DNA from: Pseudomonas urmiensis
GTDB taxonomy: Bacteria; Pseudomonadota; Gammaproteobacteria; Pseudomonadales; Pseudomonadaceae
NCBI RefSeq assembly: GCF_014268815.2
Contig: NZ_JABWRE020000001.1
Location: 4,593,001 to 4,657,000, forward strand
Direction: 5' to 3'
DNA: 64,000 bases
A program made the position numbers and the translations under genes. The notes beneath the pieces are model-generated. The model was given only the letters and a program-made list of their open reading frames with translations, was not told the DNA's origin and made no database searches. How positions within the stretch are numbered: position 1 is the first letter of the stretch; each line of letters begins with the position of its first letter. Positions 54,307-63,578 of the stretch are shown piece after piece.

Positions 54307-55002
54307 ATGAATATCGACCTGCACGGATTTGGTCCGGCCTTGTTGGCTGGCACCTTCATGACCGTAAAACTGGCGCTTTGCGCCCTGCTGCTGGGGCTGG
54401 TCCTGGGCCTGCTCGGCGCACTGGCCAAGACTTCTTCGATCAAGCCACTGCAATGGCTTGGCGGCTTCTACTCGACCCTGGTTCGCGGCGTGCCTGAGCT
54501 GCTGTGGGTCCTGCTGATCTATTTCGGTACCGTTGGCCTGGTCAACAGCTTGGGCGAAGCCCTGAATATTCCCGGCCTTGAGCTCAGTGCCTTCGCTGCG
54601 GGCGTAATCGCCTTGGGCTTGTGCTTTGGCGCCTACGCCACGGAAGTGTTCCGTGGCGCGATCCTGGCGATTCCCAAGGGCCACCGTGAAGCGGGCATGG
54701 CCCTGGGCCTGTCCAAGGGCCGCATCCTGTCGCGGATCATCCTCCCGCAAATGTGGCGCATCGCCCTGCCGGGCCTGGGCAACCTGTTCATGATCCTGAT
54801 GAAAGACACCGCACTGGTGTCGGTGATCGGCCTGGAAGAAATCATGCGTCACTCGCAGATCGCGGTGACCGTGAGCAAGGAGCCGTTCACCTTCTACATG
54901 GTTGCGGCCTGCATCTACCTGAGCCTGACCGTGATCGCCATGACCGGCATGTACTTCCTGGAAAAACGCGCCGCTCGCGGCTTCGTGAGGGCCGAACAAT
55001 GA
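54307..55002 (+). CDS. Polar amino acid ABC transporter permease (HisQ type)
   Basis: A 231-residue permease with about five transmembrane helices. The domain opening LLAGTFMTVKLALCALLLGL and the EAA loop HREAGMALGLSKGRILSRI are present. Its stop codon overlaps the next gene (ATGA). Partner of the following permease in a heterodimer. Confidence 0.93.
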   Translation: MNIDLHGFGPALLAGTFMTVKLALCALLLGLVLGLLGALAKTSSIKPLQWLGGFYSTLVRGVPELLWVLLIYFGTVGLVNSLGEALNIPGLELSAFAAGVIALGLCFGAYATEVFRGAILAIPKGHREAGMALGLSKGRILSRIILPQMWRIALPGLGNLFMILMKDTALVSVIGLEEIMRHSQIAVTVSKEPFTFYMVAACIYLSLTVIAMTGMYFLEKRAARGFVRAEQ

Positions 55003-55688
55003 ACTGGGAAGTCATCATCAAATGGCTGCCACGCCTCGCTCAGGGCGCAACCCTGACCCTGGAGCTGGTGGCTATCGCGGTCATCGCCGGATTGATCCTG
55101 GCGATCCCGCTGGGTGTCGCCCGCGCTTCGCGGCACTGGTACGTACGCGCCTTGCCCTACGGCTACATTTTCTTCTTCCGCGGCACTCCGCTGCTGGTGC
55201 AGCTGTTTTTGGTCTACTACGGCCTGGCCCAGTTCGATGCGGTGCGCAGCAGCGCGCTGTGGCCCTACCTGCGCGATCCGTTCTGGTGCACCGTGCTGAC
55301 CATGACCCTGCACACTGCCGCCTACATCGCCGAGATCCTGCGTGGTGCGTTGCAGGCGATCCCCAAGGGTGAGATCGAAGCGGCGCGCGCGCTGGGCATG
55401 TCGCGGGCCAAGACGCTGTTCTACATCATGCTGCCACGCGCCTCGCGCATAGGCCTGCCGGCCTACAGCAACGAAGTGATCCTGATGCTCAAGGCCAGCG
55501 CCCTGGCCAGTACCGTCACCCTGCTGGAACTGACCGGCATGGCACGGACCATCATCGCCCGCACCTACTTGCCGGTGGAGATCTTCTTTGCTGCCGGGTT
55601 GTTCTACCTGCTGATCTCGTTCTTGCTGGTGCAGGGGTTCAAGCTGCTGGAACGCTGGTTGCGCGTGGACGCCTGCCAAGGGCGCTGA
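54999..55688 (+). CDS. Polar amino acid ABC transporter permease (HisM type)
   Basis: A 229-residue permease. It begins MNWEVIIKWLPRLAQGATLT; the EAA loop is GEIEAARALGMSRAKTLFYI. The FFRGTPLLVQLFLVYYGLAQ stretch is typical of the HisM branch. The start overlaps the previous gene by 4 bp. Completes the P-J-Q-M operon. Confidence 0.93.
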   Translation: MNWEVIIKWLPRLAQGATLTLELVAIAVIAGLILAIPLGVARASRHWYVRALPYGYIFFFRGTPLLVQLFLVYYGLAQFDAVRSSALWPYLRDPFWCTVLTMTLHTAAYIAEILRGALQAIPKGEIEAARALGMSRAKTLFYIMLPRASRIGLPAYSNEVILMLKASALASTVTLLELTGMARTIIARTYLPVEIFFAAGLFYLLISFLLVQGFKLLERWLRVDACQGR

Positions 55689-55697
55689 GTCAGTAGC

Positions 55698-55751
55698 GGC
55701 CTCATCGCTCCTATTGACTCGGTAGGAGCGGGCTTGCCCCGCGATGAGGCC
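55698..55751. repeat. REP element with GGCCTCATCG inverted ends
   Basis: GGCCTCATCG (55698-55707) and CGATGAGGCC (55742-55751) bracket a GAGCGGGCTTGCCCCGC unit, downstream of the ABC operon. Confidence 0.8.
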
Positions 55752-55788
55752 ATCACTGACACCCTTTGACTTCCAACGCCCAACGCCC

Positions 55789-57015
55789 ATGAAACCCACG
55801 CCGTTGCTCCACAGCGCTCAACTCCTCGAACGCTTCCAGGCCCTCGACCCATTCATCGTCGAGCACCAACACCTGTGGAAACCAAGGCCGTTCACCTCAT
55901 TACAGCTACCTTGGGAAGCCCAACACCCACAGCTCTCGACCTGGTTGCGCCAACGCTCGCTAGAAGACGCCGACGCCCAACTCGACCCCAGCCAACTGCC
56001 CTCCCCTTTCCCCGAGCTGGCCACCCAAGCCCAGCACCTGAGCGAGCTCGGCGAGCTACCTGACGCAGGCCTTCCCCCTGCCGGCCACCGCCTCGACGTC
56101 GGCGTGCCCGGCCGCAAATGGCAACAGATCGAAGCCTTCAGCCGCCGCCTGAGTTTTCGCCAGCACACCCAGCACTGGCTGGATTGGTGCTCAGGCAAAG
56201 GCCACCTCGGCCGCCGCCTGTTGCAGCCCGGCCAACAGCTGACCTGCCTTGAATACGATGCCGCGCTGGTCGCAGCCGGCCAGGCTTTGAGCGATCACCA
56301 CCACCTCCCAGCCATCCACCAGCATCAGGATGTCATGGCCGCAGACAGCGCCCGTCACCTGGATGGCAACAAAAGCGTGGTCGCCCTGCATGCCTGTGGC
56401 GATCTACATGTCCGCCTGCTGCGGCTAGCCGCCGAGCAGGGCTGCCAGCACGTCGCCCTGGCCCCCTGCTGCTATAACCGCATCCAGGCCGAGCACTACC
56501 AGCCGATGTCCACAGCCGCCAGTGCCTCGACCTTGCAGCTGGATCTTGATGACCTCGGCCTGCCCTTGAGCGAAACAGTCACCGCTGGCGCCCGCGTACG
56601 CCGCCAGCGAGATACCTCGATGGCACGGCGACTGGGTTTTGACCTGCTGCAACGCGAGCAACGCCAAAGCGACGACTACCTGCCAACCCCGTCCCTGCCC
56701 GTTAGCTGGCTGGAAAAGCCCTTTGCCCAGTACTGCCGTGACCTGGCCGAACTCAAGCAACTGACGCTCAGCGGCGAACCCAACTGGGCTGCATTGGAGG
56801 CTGCCGGCTGGCAACGCTTGGCGCAAGTGCGCAACCTGGAGCGGGTGCGCAACTTGTTCAGACGGCCCTTGGAGCTGTGGCTGGTGCTCGATCGTGCGCT
56901 GTTCCTGCAAGAACAGGGTTACAACGTGCAGGTTGGCTTGTTCTGCGAGTACCCACTTACCCCTCGCAACCTGATGCTAATGGCCGAGCTAAAAGCTGGA
57001 AAAACCTGTGGATAA
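55789..57015 (+). CDS. SAM-dependent methyltransferase
   Basis: A 408-residue protein. The central class I methyltransferase domain has a SAM-binding loop WLDWCSGKGHLGRRL and two further motifs VVALHACGDLHVRLL and VALAPCCYNRI. That combination (CxGKGxLG, HxCGxL, PCC) resembles the Trm13/METTL25-like group. The N-terminal 110 and C-terminal 130 residues are helical and not recognised. ATG at 55789 starts MKPTPLLHSAQLLERFQAL. Substrate unknown. Confidence 0.85.
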   Translation: MKPTPLLHSAQLLERFQALDPFIVEHQHLWKPRPFTSLQLPWEAQHPQLSTWLRQRSLEDADAQLDPSQLPSPFPELATQAQHLSELGELPDAGLPPAGHRLDVGVPGRKWQQIEAFSRRLSFRQHTQHWLDWCSGKGHLGRRLLQPGQQLTCLEYDAALVAAGQALSDHHHLPAIHQHQDVMAADSARHLDGNKSVVALHACGDLHVRLLRLAAEQGCQHVALAPCCYNRIQAEHYQPMSTAASASTLQLDLDDLGLPLSETVTAGARVRRQRDTSMARRLGFDLLQREQRQSDDYLPTPSLPVSWLEKPFAQYCRDLAELKQLTLSGEPNWAALEAAGWQRLAQVRNLERVRNLFRRPLELWLVLDRALFLQEQGYNVQVGLFCEYPLTPRNLMLMAELKAGKTCG

Positions 57016-57322
57016 GTCTGTGCACAAGCTTTTGATGAACACTGCATAATTTCGGATCCAAGGTGCTATTTAAAGCCTTCCGCTTACCCTCTCGGATCTT
57101 CAAACCCAGCAAAAACAGGCCTTTGCGCAAAGACCGGTGGTAACGACCAACGGTATGCCTTCAGCGCAACGCTGGCATGCCCCTTGTGCATAAGCGTTTT
57201 GCGGCATAGCGCGAAATGGGAGCTGGCAACGTGCCCACCGAACAAATCCACTGGGTTACAATTGCCATCACTGCGCACCTTGCACTCAGAAATAACCAGA
57301 CCTACGAACGGACTTCGAAATC
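57016..57322. other. Intergenic region upstream of the small lipoprotein gene
   Basis: 307 bp with no supported gene. It begins AT-rich with TGTGGATAAG (57006-57015 overlaps the stop) and a GTGCACAAG sequence. No clear promoter pair is seen. Confidence 0.45.
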
Positions 57323-57571
57323 GTGATCCAAGCCAAACCCCTCGCCCTGCTGAGCTTCGCCCTGGCCCTCGGCGGCTGCGCCAACAACGCCCCCACGCCA
57401 AAAACCACTGACCTGGGCTGGAACACCCCCGGCATGCAGCTTGGCGGCGACCATGGCCTACCGCTGCGCGCCGAGACGCCTTGCCGCAAGCGCGGTTGCG
57501 ACAACGACAAGCTGTTTTTCAACCCCGCCACGCCCGAGCCAAGCGTCAATACCATCCACCGCGGCTGGTAG
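57323..57571 (+). CDS. Small uncharacterised lipoprotein
   Basis: An 82-residue protein from a GTG start. The first 19 residues form a lipoprotein signal ending LGGC, with N-terminal Cys19. The short mature part contains GLPLRAETPCRKRGCDNDKL, a C-x4-C motif, and no known domain. Probably an outer-membrane-anchored small protein; function unknown. The GTG has no strong ribosome site, so expression level is uncertain. Confidence 0.7.
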   Translation: MIQAKPLALLSFALALGGCANNAPTPKTTDLGWNTPGMQLGGDHGLPLRAETPCRKRGCDNDKLFFNPATPEPSVNTIHRGW

Positions 57572-57630
57572 GAAATTTCTCCTTTCGGCGCGGTAACTTA
57601 GGTCTTTATGCAAAGATCGCACGGAAGGTA

Positions 57631-57658
57631 TTTACAGCCGCCAACCGATCGCTATAAT
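57631..57658 (+). promoter_or_regulatory. Sigma-70 promoter of tRNA-Thr
   Basis: TTTACA, 16-bp spacer, TATAAT, then a GC-rich discriminator (GACGCCCC) before the tRNA. Confidence 0.8.
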
Positions 57659-57669
57659 GACGCCCCTGT

Positions 57670-57745
<76 letters not shown>

Positions 57746-57756
57746 TACACAACATC

Positions 57757-57786
57757 AAAGGCTCACCTTCGGGTGGGCCTTTTTTG
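57757..57786 (+). terminator. Intrinsic terminator of tRNA-Thr
   Basis: AAAGGCTCACC, loop TTC, GGGTGGGCCTTTTTT: a GC-rich stem and T-run 11 bp after the tRNA. Confidence 0.92.
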
Positions 57787-58091
57787 TTTTCCGCTGCCCC
57801 GCACTCCAAACAACTCACTCGAGCACACGCTCAGCCGCCTAACGATAAACCTGCTCCCGAACACGTTTATCCACAGCGACCCAAGGCGAAAATCCGCTGC
57901 ATGAGCAAGCGTGGCTAAAGGCTCGCCGACGGAGCGCTATGCCATTCACGGCCCAAAACATTCTTACAGAGCGCCACCTACAGATGACCGCAAATCATCT
58001 ACCCCCTGAACATCAATCCTTTGTCACCCCTGCGCGCTGTGCCTTCTAATGCAGAACAGGTTTCATACAGACCAAGCACAGGGACCCCGTC
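57787..58091. other. Intergenic region upstream of dsdA
   Basis: About 300 bp with no gene. It contains a TTATCCACA sequence at 57867. It should hold the dsdA promoter; I cannot mark it. Although it follows a tRNA 3' end, no integrase or duplicated tRNA end is present. Confidence 0.45.
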
Positions 58092-59450
58092 ATGATTCTG
58101 GGAAGCACGCTCGAACAGTGGTATGCCCGTTTTCCGTTGATCCGCGATCTGGTCGCGCTGCAACAGACCACCTGGTTCAACCCCGGCGTAGCGCCGACCG
58201 CGCAAGCCCTGGCCGACGTAGGGCTGACTGCGGCAGATGTGGCCGATGCCAGCGCGAGGCTGACGCGGTTCGCATCCTACTTACAGCGCGTCTTCCCAGA
58301 AACCCAAAGCAGCGGCGGCATCATCGAATCCGACATCATGCCGCTGACTCGGCTGCAGCCATTGCTAAGCGAGCGCTACGGCCAGACCTTGACCGGCGCG
58401 CTATGGCTCAAGCGCGATAGCCATCTGCCCATTTCAGGCTCGATCAAGGCTCGCGGCGGCATCTATGAGGTGCTCAAGCATGCCGAAGACCTGGCCCTGG
58501 CCGCCAAGCTGATCACGCTCGATGATGACTACGCGCTGCTCGACAGCGAGCGGGCCCGGGCGTTCTTTGGCCAGTACACGATTGCCGTCGGCTCGACCGG
58601 CAACCTGGGGATGTCGATTGGCATCATGGGCGCCGCGCTGGGGTTCCAGGTGACCGTGCACATGTCGGCAGATGCCAGGCAGTGGAAGAAGGACACGCTG
58701 CGCGCGCACGGGGTGACGGTGGTCGAGTACGCCAGCGACTACAGCGTGGCGGTTGCCCAAGGGCGCCAGCAAGCCGAGGCCGACCCTGGCTGCCACTTTG
58801 TCGACGATGAAAACTCGGTCAACCTGTTCCTCGGCTACTCGGTGGCCGCCGAGCGCCTGAAACTGCAATTGGCGGCGGCGAACATTCGCGTCGATGCACA
58901 ACACCCGCTGTTCGTTTATCTGCCTTGCGGCGTTGGTGGCGCACCAGGGGGCGTGGCCTTTGGCTTGAAGCTGGCGTTTGGCGATGCGGTGCATTGCATC
59001 TTCGCAGAGCCGACCCATTCGCCCTGCATGCTACTGGGGGTATACACCGGGCTGCATGACCAAGTGAGTGTGCAGGACTTCGGCATCGACAATGTGACTG
59101 CCGCTGATGGCCTGGCGGTGGGCCGCGCTTCGGGGTTCGTCGGCAAGGCCATGCAGCGTTTGCTCGATGGTTTCTACACGGTCAGCGACGAGGAACTGTA
59201 CAGTTTGCTGGCGCTGATGCAGCGCAGCGAGGGTCTGCGTCTTGAGCCTTCGGCACTAGCCGGTGTGCCCGGTATTGCCAGAGTGCTTGCTGAGCAGCAG
59301 GGTTACCTAGCGCGCCTGGGCCTGGATCGCCAAGCCATGGCCCACGCCACCCACCTAGTGTGGGCAACCGGGGGCAACAGGGTGCCCGACGATGAAATGC
59401 AAACGTATCTGGCCAAGGGCCGGGAACTGCTGGCCCAACCGCAAGCTTGA
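58092..59450 (+). CDS. dsdA: D-serine ammonia-lyase
   Basis: A 452-residue PLP enzyme that deaminates D-serine to pyruvate. The PLP lysine is K119 in [16 protein letters not shown]. The glycine-rich phosphate loop is [19 protein letters not shown] lies 7 bp before ATG. Length matches DsdA. The regulator gene follows 8 bp after the stop, in the same direction, unlike the divergent E. coli arrangement. Confidence 0.95.
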   Translation: MILGSTLEQWYARFPLIRDLVALQQTTWFNPGVAPTAQALADVGLTAADVADASARLTRFASYLQRVFPETQSSGGIIESDIMPLTRLQPLLSERYGQTLTGALWLKRDSHLPISGSIKARGGIYEVLKHAEDLALAAKLITLDDDYALLDSERARAFFGQYTIAVGSTGNLGMSIGIMGAALGFQVTVHMSADARQWKKDTLRAHGVTVVEYASDYSVAVAQGRQQAEADPGCHFVDDENSVNLFLGYSVAAERLKLQLAAANIRVDAQHPLFVYLPCGVGGAPGGVAFGLKLAFGDAVHCIFAEPTHSPCMLLGVYTGLHDQVSVQDFGIDNVTAADGLAVGRASGFVGKAMQRLLDGFYTVSDEELYSLLALMQRSEGLRLEPSALAGVPGIARVLAEQQGYLARLGLDRQAMAHATHLVWATGGNRVPDDEMQTYLAKGRELLAQPQA

Positions 59451-59458
59451 GGGAAACC

Positions 59459-60394
59459 GTGCTCAACCTTCCGCCACGTATCAGCTCCCGGCTGAACAGC
59501 AGCCAGTTCGCCAACCTGCATACGTTTCTGGTGGCGGCTCGGCACCTGAGCTTCGCTCGAGCAGCGCAGGAGCTGTGCATCACCGCCAGTGCCGTGAGCC
59601 ACAGGATGAGTCGGCTGGAGCAGGCGCTGCAGATGAAACTGTTCCAGCGCCTGACTCGCCAGGTCGCCCTGACCGATGAAGGCGAGAGGATCTTCGCGAT
59701 ACTTCAGCAGGCGATGGGCGACTTGTCCGAGGCGCTTGAGCCCTCGTCCCAAGCCGAGGTCGCTGGATCGATCGCGCTCTACGTGAGGCCGTCCATCGCC
59801 CAATGTTGGCTGGTGCCGAAGCTGGCGGATTTCATCGAACGTTACCCTTCTATCGCGTTGGATCTGCGCGTGGGCAATGACAATGTCGACTTTCGCACGC
59901 GCAAGATCGACCTGGCCCTGTACTACGCCAATGGCGAGTTTCCTGGGTTGACCAGCCACAGGCTGATGCACGAACACCTGGCGCCGGTGTGCAGCCCTGA
60001 ATACGCACAACGCCATGGCTTGATGGAAAACCCGCAAAATCTACAGCACTGCACCACCCTGCACGACTCCCTCGCCTGGGATCATGCCGCCTATGATGCG
60101 GAGTGGACACTATGGGCCGCGCAACACGACCTACTGGCAGCGCTACCCAAACGCAGCCTGACCTTCGATCGTTCCGACCTGGCCGTGACAGCCGCCATCA
60201 ACCACGCCGGCATCGCCATCGGCCGGCAGCAGTTGGTGCAAAAGCATGTGGATAGCGGCGAGCTGGTGCTGCCTCTGGGTGGGTTCTGCCGCTCAGGCCA
60301 CTATGATTACTACCTGGTGCATCCGGTACTCGATAGCGTACCTAAGCGGTTAGCGGTATTTATGGATTGGCTGCGGGAGTGCGCAAAACCCTGA
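59459..60394 (+). CDS. dsdC: LysR-type regulator, probable D-serine activator
   Basis: A 311-residue LysR regulator. The N-terminal winged helix is FLVAARHLSFARAAQELCIT followed by ASAVSHRMSRLEQAL. The GTG at 59459 has GAGGGA upstream and gives 311 residues, the size of DsdC; an overlapping TTG at 59447 is the alternative. The C-terminal effector domain resembles GcvA/DsdC types. Downstream placement beside dsdA supports control of D-serine use. Confidence 0.88.
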   Translation: MLNLPPRISSRLNSSQFANLHTFLVAARHLSFARAAQELCITASAVSHRMSRLEQALQMKLFQRLTRQVALTDEGERIFAILQQAMGDLSEALEPSSQAEVAGSIALYVRPSIAQCWLVPKLADFIERYPSIALDLRVGNDNVDFRTRKIDLALYYANGEFPGLTSHRLMHEHLAPVCSPEYAQRHGLMENPQNLQHCTTLHDSLAWDHAAYDAEWTLWAAQHDLLAALPKRSLTFDRSDLAVTAAINHAGIAIGRQQLVQKHVDSGELVLPLGGFCRSGHYDYYLVHPVLDSVPKRLAVFMDWLRECAKP

Positions 60395-60469
60395 CTGCAC
60401 AAGCGACAATCGGTCTTGTTTCAGTCTAAATTTGGTCTAGGATAGGCGTACTGAACACGAGGTGCTCCC

Positions 60470-60718
60470 ATGAGAGTCGAAACTATTAGCTATCTCAAGC
60501 GCCATGCCGCCGATTTGGATCTGGAAGAACCCATGGTCGTTACCCAAAACGGTATTCCCGCTTATGTCGTTGAGTCCTACGCTGAGCGCAAGCGGCGGGA
60601 TGAAGCTATCGCTTTAGTCAAGCTCCTGGCCATGGGGTCACGTGAATACGCCCAGGGAAAACACAGCGACGCGCAAGAGGTGAAAGCGCGGTTGTTGAAG
60701 AAATTTGCCAAGGAGTAA
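60470..60718 (+). CDS. Antitoxin, Phd/YefM type
   Basis: An 82-residue antitoxin-like protein. The N-terminal Phd/YefM fold is seen in [20 protein letters not shown] and [12 protein letters not shown]; the Lys-rich C-terminus would bind the toxin. GAGGTGC precedes the ATG. Two GTCTA half-sites 11 bp apart (60424 and 60435) just upstream could be its operator. Spaced 10 bp before the toxin gene. Confidence 0.88.
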   Translation: MRVETISYLKRHAADLDLEEPMVVTQNGIPAYVVESYAERKRRDEAIALVKLLAMGSREYAQGKHSDAQEVKARLLKKFAKE

Positions 60719-60728
60719 CGGCTACCGC

Positions 60729-61076
60729 ATGGGCACGATCAATCTGCGCTTCACCGACTGCGCTTCGCAAAGCCTGGAAGATCAGGTTCACTACCTGGCG
60801 ATCTATCACGGAACAGATATCGCACTGGGAAAGATTGCCAGCCTGATCGACACCATCGAAGAAAAACTCGTTGCGACGCCTGCGGGCTACCCGGTTAGCC
60901 CCCAAGCCAGCGATCTGGGCGTAATTCAGTATCGTGAACTCAATGTCGATGGCTACCGGGTCTTCTACGAGATCTATGATGTCGACAACGCCATAGCTGT
61001 TGAGCTTGTGCTTAGACAAAAGCAGAGCGTTGAACAGGCCCTCATCAGATACTGCCTGATTTATCCCTTTGCCTGA
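60729..61076 (+). CDS. RelE/ParE-family toxin
   Basis: A 115-residue ParE/RelE-superfamily protein. Visible family marks include [34 protein letters not shown] and YRVFYEIYD. An in-frame start at 60705 overlaps the antitoxin gene; ATG at 60729 gives the usual length. The target (ribosome or gyrase) cannot be told. Forms a complete TA pair with the gene before it. Confidence 0.88.
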   Translation: MGTINLRFTDCASQSLEDQVHYLAIYHGTDIALGKIASLIDTIEEKLVATPAGYPVSPQASDLGVIQYRELNVDGYRVFYEIYDVDNAIAVELVLRQKQSVEQALIRYCLIYPFA

Positions 61077-61102
61077 GCGCAACCGATACTCAAGACACGA
61101 TT

Positions 61103-61137
61103 GGCCTCTTCGCGGCAAGCGTGCTTGGGAAGAGGCC
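61103..61137. terminator. Hairpin between TA pair and TonB receptor gene
   Basis: GGCCTCTT and AAGAGGCC enclose a REP-like CGCGGCAAGCGTGCTT core. It lies between convergent genes and can end both transcripts. Confidence 0.6.
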
Positions 61138-61145
61138 ACGTGCCC

Positions 61146-63440
61146 TCAGAACGACGTACTCACCGTCACCGCCAGATTACGCGGATCGCCATAGATCGCC
61201 CCCGCATAGAACCCGTAGCGGGTGTAGTAGTGCTTGTCGAACAGGTTGTTGGCATTGAGGCTCACCGCCGTGTCATCGGTCAGCTGGTATTTGGCCATGG
61301 CGTTCCAGATTGCGTAGCCCGACCAGTTGACGTCGGTCGCGCCCGAACTCACACCATTGACCGGCTGCCCAGCCGGGCTTGAGATCGCGCGGATGTTGCT
61401 TTGCGCAGTGACACCTGCGCCGACGGTGAGGCGCTCAAGCGGGCCGGACAAGCGATAGGTAGTCGAGGCCTTGAACAGGTGCGCGGGGTCGCTGCGCCCG
61501 TCACTGTCGATGCGCCGGAAATGCAGGTAGGTGTAGCCGGCATAGACGTTCCAGTTCGGCGTCAGCGCGCCAGCGAGCTCCAGGTCGATACCGTCGGTTT
61601 CCTGGCCAGTGCCGGTGGTGTAGGCATCACCGCCGGTAGGCGTGGACTGGCCGTCGTCGAGCACCGCTTTGTTCTGTTGCTTGGTGCGAAAGTAAGCCGC
61701 AGAGGCGTTCAGGCGGCCGTCGAGCCAGGCCGCCTTGATGCCGGTCTCATAGCTCTGCCCGCGGATCGGCTCGACCTTGCTACCACTGACGGTCTCTTCG
61801 CTCTGTGGGTTGAAGATGTCGGTGTAGCTGGCGTACAGCGAGTAATTGTCGTTGAGGTCATACACCACGCCCAGGTAAGGGGTGACGATGCCGTTGTTCT
61901 GCTGGTTGCTGCGCACGCCACTGACGTTGCGGGTGGTGGCCGAATAGTCAGTGCTGCGCACCCCGGCAATCACCGACAACGGATCGCTGATGCTCAAGCG
62001 GGTGGCGGCGTACAGGCCTTGCAGGCGGGTGGTGGTCTTGCTGTGGCGGCCGGTCCTGGAGGCGAGCATGGCGTAGTCGCTGTCCACGCCATTGTGCCAA
62101 TCGCTCAGCGGCAAGCCATTATTGGCGCGGAACTGACAGCCTAAGGCCGGGGCACTGACGCGATCATCGCTGAGCATGGTGCAGGTGTATTCCGGCGACC
62201 AGGCGACGGTGCGGCTGTCGTTGTAGCCGACCATCGCCTGATGGGTGCGGCCGAACAGCTGGAACGGGCCAGACAGATCGATCTGCGCCGACTGCTGGGT
62301 GGTGTCGCTGGAGCTGTGCAGGCCATTGAGCACAGCGCCGCTGCCGTCCTGCTCCCAATAGCCGCCATAGCTGCCCCGGCCCGCCGAATTGACCTTGGCC
62401 AAGCCGCGGTGGTTGAGCGCCTCGGTTTCACTCTGGGCGACTTTCAGGTCCAGGCTCCAGTCGTTGTCGAAGCTGTGCGCCAGCGAGCCGAAGGTGGTGC
62501 GGGTGGTGTATTCGCCAAAGCTCCAGCTGGGGACCACGTTGGTGCTGCGCGGCAGGTCGGTCTTGCTGCCGTCGCGGTACCAGATGGGGATGTTGGCCCC
62601 CCAGCCGCCGCCGACCACTTTGTTGTACTCGTACTGGTAACCCGCTCCAAGGGTGGTGGCGTCATCCAGGTCGAACTCGAAGTTGGCCAAGGCGGCGCGG
62701 GAGCGCTCGGACTGGTTGTCGCGGAACGAGTTGGCATCCTGCTGGGTCATCACGAAGCGCGACCGCAAGCGGCCATCTTCGGACAACGGCAGGTTCAAGT
62801 CGGCGCCCTGGCGGCGTTTGTCCCAACTGCCGTAGGTGGCATAAGCACTGCCGCCGAAGGTTCTGCTCGGCGCTTTGCGGATCAGGTTGACCGTTGCCGA
62901 AGGATCACCGGTACCACCCAGCAAGCCATTGGCGCCACGGACGATATCGATGCGCTCGTACAGGTCCATGTTCAGCGCATTGCCGCCGCCGCTGAAGTCA
63001 GAGCCACCGAGAAACTGCAGGCCATCCACCTTCCAGTTGGAAATCGAGTAACCGCGTGCGCGAAAATCGGTACGCCCGCCCACTTCCATCTTGCTCGCAG
63101 TCACCCCAGGGGTGGTGTCGAGCGCCTGCTCGATGGTGTGGATATCGCGGTCATCCATCTGTTGCCGAGTAATGCTGGTGACTGACTGCGGGGTCTGGCG
63201 CGGGGTAAGCTTCAGGCCCGTTGAGCTGCGCGTGCTCTCGACGGTATAGCCAAGCTGACCCGCTTGATCGGCCGGCAGCAGGGCGCTGTCTTCGATCTGC
63301 GTGGCATCCAGTTCCAAGGGCTGGTTGTCGGCGGCCAGGGTCTGGGCGCTGAAGGCCGCAGCGATGCACAGGGCAAGCGGAGTAAGGCGGCTAGTACCGC
63401 GTACTGAAGGTGACATGGGGTGGCTGATGCTCTGAGTCAT
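61146..63440 (-). CDS. TonB-dependent siderophore receptor
   Basis: A 764-residue outer-membrane receptor without an STN domain. The signal peptide ends near residue 36 (TLA). The TonB-box-like GYTVESTRSS and plug (RQTPQSVTSITRQQMDDRD, RGYSISNWKVDGLQFLGG, IVRGANGLLGGTGDPSATVN) match the ferric-siderophore group (catecholate or hydroxamate, FhuE/FoxA-like). The last residues are VTVSTSF with terminal Phe. No clear Fur box is seen upstream. A response regulator gene is divergent. Confidence 0.92.
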   Translation of the reverse strand: MTQSISHPMSPSVRGTSRLTPLALCIAAAFSAQTLAADNQPLELDATQIEDSALLPADQAGQLGYTVESTRSSTGLKLTPRQTPQSVTSITRQQMDDRDIHTIEQALDTTPGVTASKMEVGGRTDFRARGYSISNWKVDGLQFLGGSDFSGGGNALNMDLYERIDIVRGANGLLGGTGDPSATVNLIRKAPSRTFGGSAYATYGSWDKRRQGADLNLPLSEDGRLRSRFVMTQQDANSFRDNQSERSRAALANFEFDLDDATTLGAGYQYEYNKVVGGGWGANIPIWYRDGSKTDLPRSTNVVPSWSFGEYTTRTTFGSLAHSFDNDWSLDLKVAQSETEALNHRGLAKVNSAGRGSYGGYWEQDGSGAVLNGLHSSSDTTQQSAQIDLSGPFQLFGRTHQAMVGYNDSRTVAWSPEYTCTMLSDDRVSAPALGCQFRANNGLPLSDWHNGVDSDYAMLASRTGRHSKTTTRLQGLYAATRLSISDPLSVIAGVRSTDYSATTRNVSGVRSNQQNNGIVTPYLGVVYDLNDNYSLYASYTDIFNPQSEETVSGSKVEPIRGQSYETGIKAAWLDGRLNASAAYFRTKQQNKAVLDDGQSTPTGGDAYTTGTGQETDGIDLELAGALTPNWNVYAGYTYLHFRRIDSDGRSDPAHLFKASTTYRLSGPLERLTVGAGVTAQSNIRAISSPAGQPVNGVSSGATDVNWSGYAIWNAMAKYQLTDDTAVSLNANNLFDKHYYTRYGFYAGAIYGDPRNLAVTVSTSF

Positions 63441-63578
63441 TGGGAAAGCTTCGTATTCGCAGATGATTTTTTGATACGATTCTAGGCATGCGCCCTCTGC
63501 GCACCATGGCCGGCATGTACGGGCATGTAATCGAACGTAACGAGCACTGCTGGCGCTCCCCGAACAGGTACTTGGCCC

